In this document: positions 1 to 6,189 of the stretch, in pieces
How positions within the stretch are numbered: the first letter of the stretch is position 1
Layout: every line of letters begins with the position of its first letter
Assembly (NCBI GenBank): GCA_944388645.1
Contig: CALXJO010000057.1
Location: 1 to 6,624, forward strand
Direction: 5' to 3'
Length of the DNA stretch: 6,624 nt
Origin: an uncultured Clostridia bacterium
Lineage (GTDB): Bacteria; Bacillota; Clostridia; TANB77; CAG-508
The notes under the pieces: model-generated
Databases searched by the model: none
Told to the model about the DNA's origin: nothing
Seen by the model: the letters and a program-made list of their open reading frames with translations, nothing else
Translations under genes and position numbers: made by a program

Positions 1-8
1 AATTTGAT

Positions 9-1097
9 TTAACTTATAACATTTGAAACATTGTATAAGAACAGTGTTTCTGTAATATTGTTTTGTTTAATATATTCTTCTACAGAATTATTAAAATAAC
101 GTGGGTCAATGAAATGTACTTCCTCATAATTTTGACATAAAAATTGTGACATTATATGTGCATATGAATCTTTAACTACTAATAGTTTTTTGCCATTTTT
201 AATTTTAGTCTTTATTACTACATTTGCATTGTTTCCGTTTAGAAAATATGAATATTTGTCTTTTGTATTTAAATACTCTTCATTATAAATAGAGTTTGTA
301 GTTTCCTTATCATATTTTACTTCTTCGATTCCTTCTGTATTATTGTAATTTTTGTATGCAATTATATCATCTTTTTTCTGATTTATTATTTGGGCTTTAG
401 AATCAAATGTTCCTAAAAATTCAGATGATACTGTTTCTTGATTATATTCTGTAACAGGTTCAATTCCTACAGCCTTACAAAATTCCAAATAAACTAAATA
501 TGCTCCTTGACTTGTCATATGGTGGTCTGTTCTAAAGTAAATATATTTATCTTTGTTATTTTTTAATGTATCTATAACATTTATTGCAGTAACATTTTGA
601 AGATTACTATATGCATAATTAATTGTATCTTCTTGATTTGGAGTTTCAGCAAATTTAGGCAATTTTTCCTGATTAATGTATATTGAATTTGGAATAAATA
701 GAAAATATGTAGGAATATTTGTATCACTTTGTAGTTTATTAATTGTATTAACCAATTTATCAATATTTTGTTTGCCAGTATCAGTATATTCTATCTTTTC
801 AAATAAATATCCATCTTTTCCAATATATACACCATTATTTTCAGTTTTACCCAATAATAATTCAGATGTTGATTTTATTTTAAGCCATGCATCTCTAAAT
901 ACAAAATGATCATTTATATATTCATCCAATTTATCTATATACTCACCATCAAATAAATCTTCTATATCAAATTTAGGAATACTTGCAAGCATTCTGTTTT
1001 CATTTTCGGAAAATGATTTAGAAGGTATTATAAAGTTGAGTATTACTAATATTATCCAAAAACACATAAAAACCATAAAAAATATTTTCTTTTTCAT
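9..1097 (-). CDS. DHHW/AlgX-like membrane-anchored acyltransferase partner of MBOAT
   Basis: This 362-residue protein has an N-terminal membrane anchor (about residues 5-23) and a large extracytoplasmic domain of the DHHW family, related to AlgX/AlgJ and functionally analogous to DltD or PatB. The post-anchor block SENENRMLASIPKF, GKDGYLFE (93-100), the RTDHHM motif (189-194) and VVKDSYAH (307-314) are family signatures. By analogy with the Asp-x-His and Ser triad of AlgX, likely catalytic residues are Asp191, His193 and Ser311. The fourth motif residue is Met instead of the name-giving Trp. Such proteins accept an acyl group passed through an MBOAT channel and place it on an envelope polymer. 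It starts 12 bp after the MBOAT stop with a strong GGAGGAG site 6 nt before ATG, so the two are very probably co-transcribed. The TAA stop lies at the window edge, so the gene is complete but its terminator is not seen. The polymer substrate is unknown. Confidence 0.9.
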   Translation of the reverse strand: MKKKIFFMVFMCFWIILVILNFIIPSKSFSENENRMLASIPKFDIEDLFDGEYIDKLDEYINDHFVFRDAWLKIKSTSELLLGKTENNGVYIGKDGYLFEKIEYTDTGKQNIDKLVNTINKLQSDTNIPTYFLFIPNSIYINQEKLPKFAETPNQEDTINYAYSNLQNVTAINVIDTLKNNKDKYIYFRTDHHMTSQGAYLVYLEFCKAVGIEPVTEYNQETVSSEFLGTFDSKAQIINQKKDDIIAYKNYNNTEGIEEVKYDKETTNSIYNEEYLNTKDKYSYFLNGNNANVVIKTKIKNGKKLLVVKDSYAHIMSQFLCQNYEEVHFIDPRYFNNSVEEYIKQNNITETLFLYNVSNVIS

Positions 1098-1109
1098 ATG
1101 TGGCTCCTC

Positions 1110-2510
1110 CTAAAATCTAAAATAAAGAAAAGGATTAAATGTGTCTGTTACCAAACTTGCTGTACATAATACTAGAATTCCTATATAAAATAAAACTTCT
1201 ATTATTTTTACAACCATTTTATTACTTTTATCTAGCTTATTTAGGAATTTTTTCATTATCATCGTAGAGCATATTATTCCTATAATTGCAATAAGTCCAT
1301 AATTTCTTAAATAGTATAATGCTTCATTATTTACAAAGTTTCCTACATTAAACATTGCACCAAAATATGCACCAATTTTTTGTAAATCTTCAAATGCAAA
1401 TATTACCCAACTTATTAGAATTAAAATGATAGCATAAATATGGCTAAACACTTTTCCACATTTATCTAATAATTTTAGAACTATTAATTTTTCTAATATT
1501 AAGATTACTCCAAAATATAATCCCCATAAGATAAAGTTCCAAGATGCTCCATGCCATGCGCCTGTTAAAAACCACACTATAAGTATATTTCTAATTTGTT
1601 TTGCAAATCCTTTTCTATTACCCCCAAGTGGAATATATACATAGTCTCTAAACCATGAAGATAGTGTTATATGCCATCTTCTCCAAAATTCAGTTATGCT
1701 TTTTGATATATATGGAAAGTTGAAGTTTTCGTCAAAGTCCATGCCAAACATTTTAGCAAGACCAATTGCCATATCTGAATAACCACTAAAATCAAAATAT
1801 ATTTGTAAAGCAAATGCTATAATTCCAAACCATGCAAGTACAAATGTTAAGTTAGAGTATTGCCCTAATTCTATTGTATTCCATAATGCTCCAATATTGT
1901 TAGCTATTAAAACTTTTTTGCCAAGTCCTACTATAAATCTTTTTATTCCTAATGAAAAATTATCTATACTTATATTTTTTACTTCTAATTCTTTATCAAC
2001 TGTTTGGTATCTTACAATTGGACCTGCTATTATTTGTGGGAATAGTGTTGTATATGCTAAATAATTATAAAAACTTTTTTCGCATTTAACTGTTCCTCTA
2101 TATACATCTATTATATAAGATAAGCTTTGGAAGGTGTTAAATGAAACTCCTATTGGAAGCGGAATGTTTAATAATGGTATATTTAAATTTGTAATATTGT
2201 TTATATTAGTTATTATAAAATCTGCATATTTAAAGAAAAATAAAATAAGCAAATTAGTTCCTACATCTATTGCTAAAAATAGCTTTTTCTTTTTAGGATT
2301 ATCCATATATTTATTTATCTTTTGACCACATACATAATCCATAACTGCTAGTAAAAGCATAATAAATATATATCTAATTTCTCCCCACGCAAAAAAGATT
2401 AAGCTTGCTACAATCATTACTGCATTCTTAAATTTATTTGGAACTATAAAATAAATTAATAACATTATTGGTAAAAATATATACAAAAAAACTATACTGC
2501 TGAATACCAT
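1110..2510 (-). CDS. MBOAT family O-acyltransferase (AlgI/DltB/PatA-like)
   Basis: This is a polytopic membrane protein of 466 residues from the ATG at 2510, close to the usual family length. It belongs to the membrane-bound O-acyltransferase family, which moves acyl groups across the membrane. Family signatures are FPQIIAGPIVRY (157-168), DFSGYSDMAIGLAKMFG (240-256), ITEFWRRWHITLSSWFRDYVY (residues 272-292, His280) and TGAWHGASWNFILWG (316-330, His320). His320 is the expected catalytic histidine and His280 the second conserved one. The protein ends in FLYFRF, fitting an FxYxxF tail. An upstream in-frame GTG at 2525 would add five residues, but it has no ribosome binding site, whereas GAGG at 2520-2523 suits the ATG. 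The DHHW gene follows at once, giving an acyl-transfer pair. No dltA or dltC is present, so D-alanylation is not favoured; acetylation of peptidoglycan or a glycopolymer is more likely but inferred. Confidence 0.93.
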   Translation of the reverse strand: MVFSSIVFLYIFLPIMLLIYFIVPNKFKNAVMIVASLIFFAWGEIRYIFIMLLLAVMDYVCGQKINKYMDNPKKKKLFLAIDVGTNLLILFFFKYADFIITNINNITNLNIPLLNIPLPIGVSFNTFQSLSYIIDVYRGTVKCEKSFYNYLAYTTLFPQIIAGPIVRYQTVDKELEVKNISIDNFSLGIKRFIVGLGKKVLIANNIGALWNTIELGQYSNLTFVLAWFGIIAFALQIYFDFSGYSDMAIGLAKMFGMDFDENFNFPYISKSITEFWRRWHITLSSWFRDYVYIPLGGNRKGFAKQIRNILIVWFLTGAWHGASWNFILWGLYFGVILILEKLIVLKLLDKCGKVFSHIYAIILILISWVIFAFEDLQKIGAYFGAMFNVGNFVNNEALYYLRNYGLIAIIGIICSTMIMKKFLNKLDKSNKMVVKIIEVLFYIGILVLCTASLVTDTFNPFLYFRF

Positions 2511-2519
2511 TATTATTAT

Positions 2520-2525
2520 CCTCAC
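2520..2525 (-). promoter_or_regulatory. Ribosome binding site deciding the MBOAT start
   Basis: The minus strand reads GTGAGG, then nine bases (ATAATAATA), then ATG at 2510. GAGG at normal spacing supports the ATG. The GTG within the same hexamer, at 2525, is an in-frame alternative start but is preceded only by AAACTAAGTA, which has no Shine-Dalgarno match. Confidence 0.6.
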
Positions 2526-2535
2526 TACTTAGTTT

Positions 2536-2563
2536 GAGCTCTTACCTTAAAGTGTAAGAGCTC
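2536..2563 (-). repeat. Perfect 10-bp inverted repeat (hairpin) between rsiV and MBOAT
   Basis: GAGCTCTTAC (2536-2545) and GTAAGAGCTC (2554-2563) are exact inverted copies around an 8-nt loop. In the minus-strand transcript the hairpin sits 10 nt upstream of the MBOAT ribosome binding site. It is followed by AAACTAAG and not by a U run, so it does not look like an intrinsic terminator for this direction. A processing, stability or translation-control element is possible. Read on the plus strand it is followed by TTTATCTT, which is weakly terminator-like, but no plus-strand gene needs it. Confidence 0.75.
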
Positions 2564-2569
2564 TTTATC

Positions 2570-3427
2570 TTAAAAAATTTGTTCATCTATTTCAAATTCT
2601 TGCACTCCCATATATCCAGGTGCAATTGCATATTTAGGAAATACAATTACTATTTTTCCAGATGAATTAATATAAAAATCTTGGAATTCATCTGTTATTC
2701 CTGCAAATCCGCCTTCATCTGCCGTGAAATATGAGTTGCCTGAGTCTTTACTTCTTTCTTCTATTTCATTATATATTGCTTCATTTACTATATCTTTATA
2801 ATTTTCTCCTAATAAATCTTTTAAATTCAAATTTTTTCCTGTTTCTATATCTATATTGTAGAAAAATGTTTCTGTATAAGCACTTGCTAAAGTTTCTGAC
2901 TTATAAATAACAAATGATATTATATCATCTACTGAATATTTAATCTCATAGTCAACTTGAATATTTACTGGTACATAATCTTTTTCTTCTCCACCTGTTG
3001 CAATAACTGCGTCTTTATATTCAGCTGCTCTATCTTCTGCCTCCTTTAATGCATCATTCATTTTTGTCATTATTTCATAATTAATTCTTTGTTCTAAATC
3101 AGTGTTTCCCGTGTTTTGTATTGCAGGAATTTTAGCATTAATTAGTTTTAAATCATCATTTTCGTGATATTCTTTAACAGTAAATACTTTTGCTATGTCT
3201 CCGATAACTGGAATATCATACATCTGCTGTGCAAAACTTGGATTTACATTAACAAAAAATATAAAAGCTACAAATGTGCAAGCAACTGTTGACATTGCAT
3301 ATTTCAATCCCCTAAACGAATAATATTTTTTTGTTTTATTAGAAATAGCTTCTTTTACACAACTTTCAAGTTTAGACGGGATTTTAATCGATTTATAAAC
3401 TTCTTGCGCCTTTTTTATTTCTTCCAT
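2570..3427 (-). CDS. rsiV: RsiV-like anti-sigma factor (DUF4163/DUF3298)
   Basis: This 285-residue type II membrane protein has a cytoplasmic N-terminus (1-40, including IKIPSKLESCVKEAI), one membrane segment (about 43-61) and an extracellular part. In that part an IPVIGDIAKVFT linker (72-83) precedes a DUF4163-like region (about 90-190, with LKLINAKIPAI) and a DUF3298 region (about 200-283). The latter ends in the signature FPKYAIAPGYMGVQEFEI (263-280). This is the architecture of B. subtilis RsiV, which binds lysozyme and is then cleaved by signal peptidase and an intramembrane protease to free SigV. A plausible signal-peptidase site, S64-F65-A66 before Q67, directly follows the membrane segment. 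There is no zinc anti-sigma motif. It starts 18 bp after the sigma gene, the usual sigma/anti-sigma order. The ribosome binding site (GGAAAG, 8 nt before ATG) is moderate. Lysozyme as ligand is inferred from the family. Confidence 0.88.
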   Translation of the reverse strand: MEEIKKAQEVYKSIKIPSKLESCVKEAISNKTKKYYSFRGLKYAMSTVACTFVAFIFFVNVNPSFAQQMYDIPVIGDIAKVFTVKEYHENDDLKLINAKIPAIQNTGNTDLEQRINYEIMTKMNDALKEAEDRAAEYKDAVIATGGEEKDYVPVNIQVDYEIKYSVDDIISFVIYKSETLASAYTETFFYNIDIETGKNLNLKDLLGENYKDIVNEAIYNEIEERSKDSGNSYFTADEGGFAGITDEFQDFYINSSGKIVIVFPKYAIAPGYMGVQEFEIDEQIF

Positions 3428-3445
3428 ATACTTTACTTTCCTTCC

Positions 3446-3928
3446 TTACATTTTAATTAATTTCTTTAATTCTTCTAATCCTTTGTATAATCTTGATTTA
3501 ACCGTGTTAGGGCTTGTCTTTGTTATTCTTGCTATTTCCTCTATTTTTAAGTCTTCAAAAAATCTTAAAATAATTACTGTTCTTAATTTTTCTTTTAGCT
3601 TGCCTATATTATTATATAAATCAATACCTTCTATTGTAATATTATCATTCCATTCGATGTCATCTTTCAAATCTTCCACTTGACATAATATTGCGTTTTT
3701 GTTACGTCTTATACAACCAAGACTTTCATTAATAAGTATTCTATAAAACCACGTTTTAACATATTCTTCATGTTTAAGAGTTTTTATATTTCTTAAAGCT
3801 TTTTCTATTGATTCTTGAACAATATCTAATGCCAAATCTTCATTCTTTACATAGCTAAATGCTATTCTATATAATTTATCTTGATTTTCCTCAATAAATT
3901 CTATTAATCTGTTTGTTATGTCTTGCAC
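3446..3928 (-). CDS. sigV: ECF-type RNA polymerase sigma factor (SigV-like)
   Basis: This 160-residue group IV sigma factor has only regions 2 and 4. Region 2 (about 14-77) contains LYRIAFSYVKNEDLALDIVQES, the -10 recognition/core-binding helix set, and YVKTWFYRILINE. Region 4 (about 107-157) contains LKEKLRTVIILRFFEDLKIEEIA and the helix-turn-helix TKTSPNTVKSRLYKGLEELKKL, which contacts the -35 element. Length is normal. The start is GTG; no other start codon fits and a stop lies two codons upstream. AAAGGAG (3939-3945) precedes it by 10 nt and overlaps the stop codon of the DUF4358 gene, suggesting coupled expression. The SigV assignment rests mainly on the adjacent RsiV-like partner; by sequence alone it could be another SigW/SigV-type ECF. 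I found no clear ECF-type promoter (TGAAAC with CGTC) upstream. Confidence 0.93.
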   Translation of the reverse strand: MQDITNRLIEFIEENQDKLYRIAFSYVKNEDLALDIVQESIEKALRNIKTLKHEEYVKTWFYRILINESLGCIRRNKNAILCQVEDLKDDIEWNDNITIEGIDLYNNIGKLKEKLRTVIILRFFEDLKIEEIARITKTSPNTVKSRLYKGLEELKKLIKM

Positions 3929-3938
3929 GGCTAAAAAG

Positions 3939-3945
3939 CTCCTTT
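3939..3945 (-). promoter_or_regulatory. Ribosome binding site for the GTG-started sigma gene
   Basis: The minus strand reads AAAGGAG and then ten bases to the GTG at 3928. It overlaps the TAA stop of the preceding DUF4358 gene (3944-3946), so terminating ribosomes are placed at the sigma start. The somewhat long spacing and the GTG codon may keep sigma synthesis low. Confidence 0.65.
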
Positions 3946-4423
3946 AATCTATATATTGCTTTATTATATCATTTGCTTGATTTGTATCATTTGAAATGCA
4001 TAATATTAAATAATTTTCATATTCTTCTAAATTATAATTTTCTAATTTATAAACTTCTTTTGGTAAATAACTTTCAAAATCAGCTTTTCTTTCTTCTATC
4101 TCATCTTCTATATTTATCTTTGCTTGTTTTACATCATCTTTACTATTCATTTCTATTATAAGTATTTCCTCTGCTGTTGCTCCAGTTCCTACATATGAAA
4201 CTATATTTTTTACTTTTGAACTATCTAGATTATATTTGCTTAATATCATATCTTTATCTACTGTTTCTAATGAATCTTCAAATATTGGAGCTTCTAAAAG
4301 TTTATTTCCTAAAGCATTTATATCAAGACTAATGTCTTCACTATTTACACAAATATTTGCAGAAATTATTGTACCTACAATTATTACTAAAACTATTCCT
4401 ATTATAATCAAAAACTTTTTCAT
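3944..4423 (-). CDS. DUF4358 family membrane-anchored extracytoplasmic protein
   Basis: This 159-residue protein has one N-terminal hydrophobic segment (about 4-22) and an exported domain (about 33-157) matching my recollection of DUF4358, a family of unknown function common in Clostridia. Recognisable features are the LDINALGNKLLEAPIFEDSL start, IVSYVGTGATAEEILIIEM (74-92, with the conserved GTGATAEEI) and a charged helix ending in FESYLPKEVYKLENY. A cysteine at residue 25 follows the hydrophobic segment but SANIC is a poor lipobox, so a transmembrane anchor or a signal peptide seems more likely than a lipoprotein. It starts 33 bp after the L,D-transpeptidase stop with AAGGAG before ATG, and ends 15 bp before the sigma start. 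Its place between a cell-wall enzyme and a cell-wall-stress sigma factor suggests an envelope role, but no biochemical function can be assigned. Confidence 0.82.
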   Translation of the reverse strand: MKKFLIIIGIVLVIIVGTIISANICVNSEDISLDINALGNKLLEAPIFEDSLETVDKDMILSKYNLDSSKVKNIVSYVGTGATAEEILIIEMNSKDDVKQAKINIEDEIEERKADFESYLPKEVYKLENYNLEEYENYLILCISNDTNQANDIIKQYID

Positions 4424-4456
4424 AATTTTTCTCCTTGTTTTATTTTTGTTTTATAT

Positions 4457-5278
4457 TTATTGTTCGTAACTTTTCCATGGATTCTTTGGATCTGGATCTG
4501 TTGGATCCCAATTACGATACTCTGTGCTTCCAGATATTTTCTGTTCTGTTGGTTTTCCTAGAGGCCCAGGATTTGAATCTTCATAAAAGGTTACTTTGGT
4601 ACCTGCTGCACAATTATCATAAATCCATTTTGCATTTTCTACAGTAAGTCTTACACATCCCATAGATGCTGGCGTACCAAGTTTGTCATATTCCCAATAT
4701 TCTAAACTTGATTTATTTCCATTCTCTGTATAAGGCACTGAATGAAATAAAATATTTCCAGTAATCTGTGTTGCATATTGACCAAATACGTCTCCAAATA
4801 ATCCTTTCCATTCCCAATTATCGTATTTCTTTAGACTATATGTTCCACTTGTTGGTGTTGCAGGTCCTACTGAGCAAAGCATTACATCAACACAATTTGT
4901 ATATTCACCATTTTCATCTTTAGTATATACATTAACTACGTTTTGCTCACAATTTACTTCTAATTTATATGTTGTTTTTCCCGTATTTTTGTCTTTATTC
5001 TTATCTTTACTTGTATCCTTTGGGGGCTCTTCTGTTTTTATTTGTGTAACTTTATTTTCTTCTACATTAACAACAAGTACTTCATTTTCTTCATTCTCAT
5101 ATAAATTTTGTATTTGATTTTGTTGTGCATATACTTGTTTAGATTCTTTCTCTCTAGAAGTTTTTACAACAATTATTGTTATAACAATTATAAGAATTAA
5201 TATAAGAAATAATAACATTCTTCTCTGTCTTTGAATTCTTAAGTTCTTTTTCTTCTTTTTTCTCTTTTTATTATCCAT
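4457..5278 (-). CDS. L,D-transpeptidase (YkuD domain), membrane anchored
   Basis: This 273-residue protein forms 3-3 cross-links in peptidoglycan or attaches substrates to it, acting outside the membrane. A very basic N-terminus (KKRKKKKKNLRIQRQRR, 4-20) precedes one membrane segment (about 21-38). A Glu/Lys-rich linker (to about 103) leads to the YkuD domain (about 103-233). Its catalytic block is visible as HSVPY (His179) followed by SMGCVRL (205-211), with Ser205, Gly207, catalytic Cys208 and Arg210, and PTSGTYSL (142-149) earlier. The tail is Asp/Pro-rich (DPTDPDPKNPW). There is no LysM or peptidoglycan-binding domain, so anchoring is by the membrane helix alone. AAGGAG (5285-5290) lies 6 nt before ATG within the last codons of the SGNH gene, and the two genes overlap by 8 bp, implying translational coupling. 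Such enzymes are beta-lactam-tolerant relative to penicillin-binding proteins and are common in Clostridia. Confidence 0.94.
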   Translation of the reverse strand: MDNKKRKKKKKNLRIQRQRRMLLFLILILIIVITIIVVKTSREKESKQVYAQQNQIQNLYENEENEVLVVNVEENKVTQIKTEEPPKDTSKDKNKDKNTGKTTYKLEVNCEQNVVNVYTKDENGEYTNCVDVMLCSVGPATPTSGTYSLKKYDNWEWKGLFGDVFGQYATQITGNILFHSVPYTENGNKSSLEYWEYDKLGTPASMGCVRLTVENAKWIYDNCAAGTKVTFYEDSNPGPLGKPTEQKISGSTEYRNWDPTDPDPKNPWKSYEQ

Positions 5279-5633
5279 TTGTTTCTCCTTGTTTTAGGCA
5301 TTCTAGCCATTTCAAACAATATTTTTTATTAACGTGAACTCCATCAGTACTTGCTTCTTCTGGTAAATTTCCAGCACTATCTGCTAAATAAGATGCAACA
5401 TCTATATATTGTATGTTTTTTTCTCTTGCCATCTTCTTAATCAATTCATTGTATTCTTCTATTCTTGGATTATTATAAATTTCATCACTATCAGATTTAG
5501 ATTTTGTTACAGGAATTATTGATTGTACAATAACTTCACAATTTGGTTTTACTTGCTTTATTGAATCTATTAACTGACTGTATTTGTCAATAAATATACT
5601 GCTGTATACCCAACCGAAGTTCGTTAACTCCAA
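5271..5633 (-). CDS. SGNH/GDSL hydrolase, C-terminal part (after frameshift)
   Basis: This frame continues the hydrolase that starts at 6189. The real continuation begins at GGT (5615), giving GWVYSSIFIDKYSQLIDSI directly after the GVNEL of the first part, exactly as in intact members of the family. Its end carries the catalytic pair in STDGVHVN: Asp97 and His100, counted from the formal TTG at 5633. That TTG has no ribosome binding site and its first residues are out-of-frame translation of the GVNEL codons, so I do not believe it is a start. This segment would be made only by frameshifting, or the gene is intact in the true genome. Rejoined, the protein would be about 305 residues. The last codons carry the ribosome binding site of the L,D-transpeptidase, whose ATG overlaps this stop by 8 bp. 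Confidence 0.7.
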   Translation of the reverse strand: MELTNFGWVYSSIFIDKYSQLIDSIKQVKPNCEVIVQSIIPVTKSKSDSDEIYNNPRIEEYNELIKKMAREKNIQYIDVASYLADSAGNLPEEASTDGVHVNKKYCLKWLECLKQGETNG

Positions 5634-6189
5634 GCATAATATAAACCTTATCTATATTTTTAGTTTTTAAATCTTGTATTATTGTTACTTTTTCACCACT
5701 TGAACTTTTAACAAACTTTTTAGTAGTAGCTGTATCAACCATTAATCCTATATTTGTATAGTCTGTAACATTTTTTAGTCCTGTATACATTAAAAATGCT
5801 TGTGTTCTTGAGTCACCTATAAAAGCTACACTACTGTCAAACTCAGAATTATCTGTTGTTGGCACATCATTTGTAGGCTCTTCTACAACTTCTTCTGTTT
5901 TATCAGGTACTTGTTCTTCCTTGTTTTCTTCTACATTATCTATGTTGCTGTTTTCTATATTTTGATTTACTATATTTTCTGTTTCATTATTGACTTCAAC
6001 TGTAATAATATTTTCTTCTATATTATTTTCTATATTTTGCTCATTTAAAGCTTGAGTATTTTCTTCTATATTATACTGATTATTATTAACTTGTCTAGTA
6101 GTTGTAAGAGTTTTAAAAATAGTAACTGTTAAAATTATAAGTAAAACTACTATTACAATTATTATAGCAACTAAAAATTTCTTATTCAT
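5587..6189 (-). CDS. SGNH/GDSL hydrolase, N-terminal part (frame broken at end)
   Basis: The protein has an N-terminal membrane anchor (about 5-27), a long Asn/Glu-rich linker (about 34-118) and the start of an SGNH hydrolase domain. Block I is VAFIGDSRTQ (121-130) with nucleophile Ser127. Block III appears as YIMLGVNEL (183-191). After GVNEL the frame runs nine more unrelated codons to a stop, so this 200-residue product lacks the catalytic Asp-His of block V, found in the next frame (5271-5615). Dropping one base at about 5616 restores GVNELGWVYSS. The family includes envelope polysaccharide esterases and acetyltransferases; the substrate here is unknown. AAGGAG (6198-6203) lies 8 nt before ATG. 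It heads the cluster behind a terminator and overlaps an L,D-transpeptidase at its far end, supporting a wall-related job. It may be a pseudogene, a sequencing error or a programmed frameshift. Confidence 0.8.
   Translation of the reverse strand: MNKKFLVAIIIVIVVLLIILTVTIFKTLTTTRQVNNNQYNIEENTQALNEQNIENNIEENIITVEVNNETENIVNQNIENSNIDNVEENKEEQVPDKTEEVVEEPTNDVPTTDNSEFDSSVAFIGDSRTQAFLMYTGLKNVTDYTNIGLMVDTATTKKFVKSSSGEKVTIIQDLKTKNIDKVYIMLGVNELRLGIQQYIY
5614..5619 (-). other. Frameshift site in the SGNH hydrolase gene
   Basis: The minus strand reads GAA CTT CGG TTG GGT in the initial frame (E-L-R-L-G), with a stop a few codons later at 5587. Skipping the C at 5616 gives GAA CTT GGT TGG GTA (E-L-G-W-V), the residues expected in the family. 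A tRNA reading CTT could re-pair with TTC one base on, as at the prfB CTT TGA site. CGG is expected to be a rare, slowly read codon in such an AT-rich genome. Equally, one extra T or C from a sequencing error or mutation explains it. Confidence 0.8.

Noticed and set aside
676..909. Plus-strand open frame inside the DHHW gene
   Set aside because: It is the complement of a well-conserved coding region, has no ribosome binding site that I can see and encodes no recognisable domain. The same applies to plus-strand frames at 2134-2325, 3483-3683, 3913-4161, 4236-4469 and 4435-4647, and to the minus frame 581-763.
1110..2510. MBOAT gene as dltB of a D-alanylation operon
   Set aside because: No D-alanine ligase (dltA) or carrier protein (dltC) is present and the partner is of DHHW type; the AlgI/PatA-like reading fits better.
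2536..2563. Hairpin as an intrinsic terminator of sigV-rsiV
   Set aside because: On the coding strand the stem is followed by AAACTAAGTAG and not by a U run. It is kept as a hairpin of unknown role.
4345..4360. Lipoprotein signal in the DUF4358 protein (Cys25)
   Set aside because: The residues before the cysteine are S-A-N-I, which do not fit the lipobox; a plain membrane anchor or signal peptide is more likely.
3929..4480. ECF sigma autoregulatory promoter upstream of the sigma gene
   Set aside because: I looked on the minus strand for TGAAAC about 16 bp before CGTC and for close variants, upstream of the sigma, DUF4358, MBOAT and SGNH genes, and found no convincing pair.
5631..5633. TTG as an independent start of the second SGNH frame
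   Set aside because: There is no ribosome binding site upstream, and the first codons are the out-of-frame reading of the conserved GVNEL block. The segment is better explained as a continuation after a frameshift.
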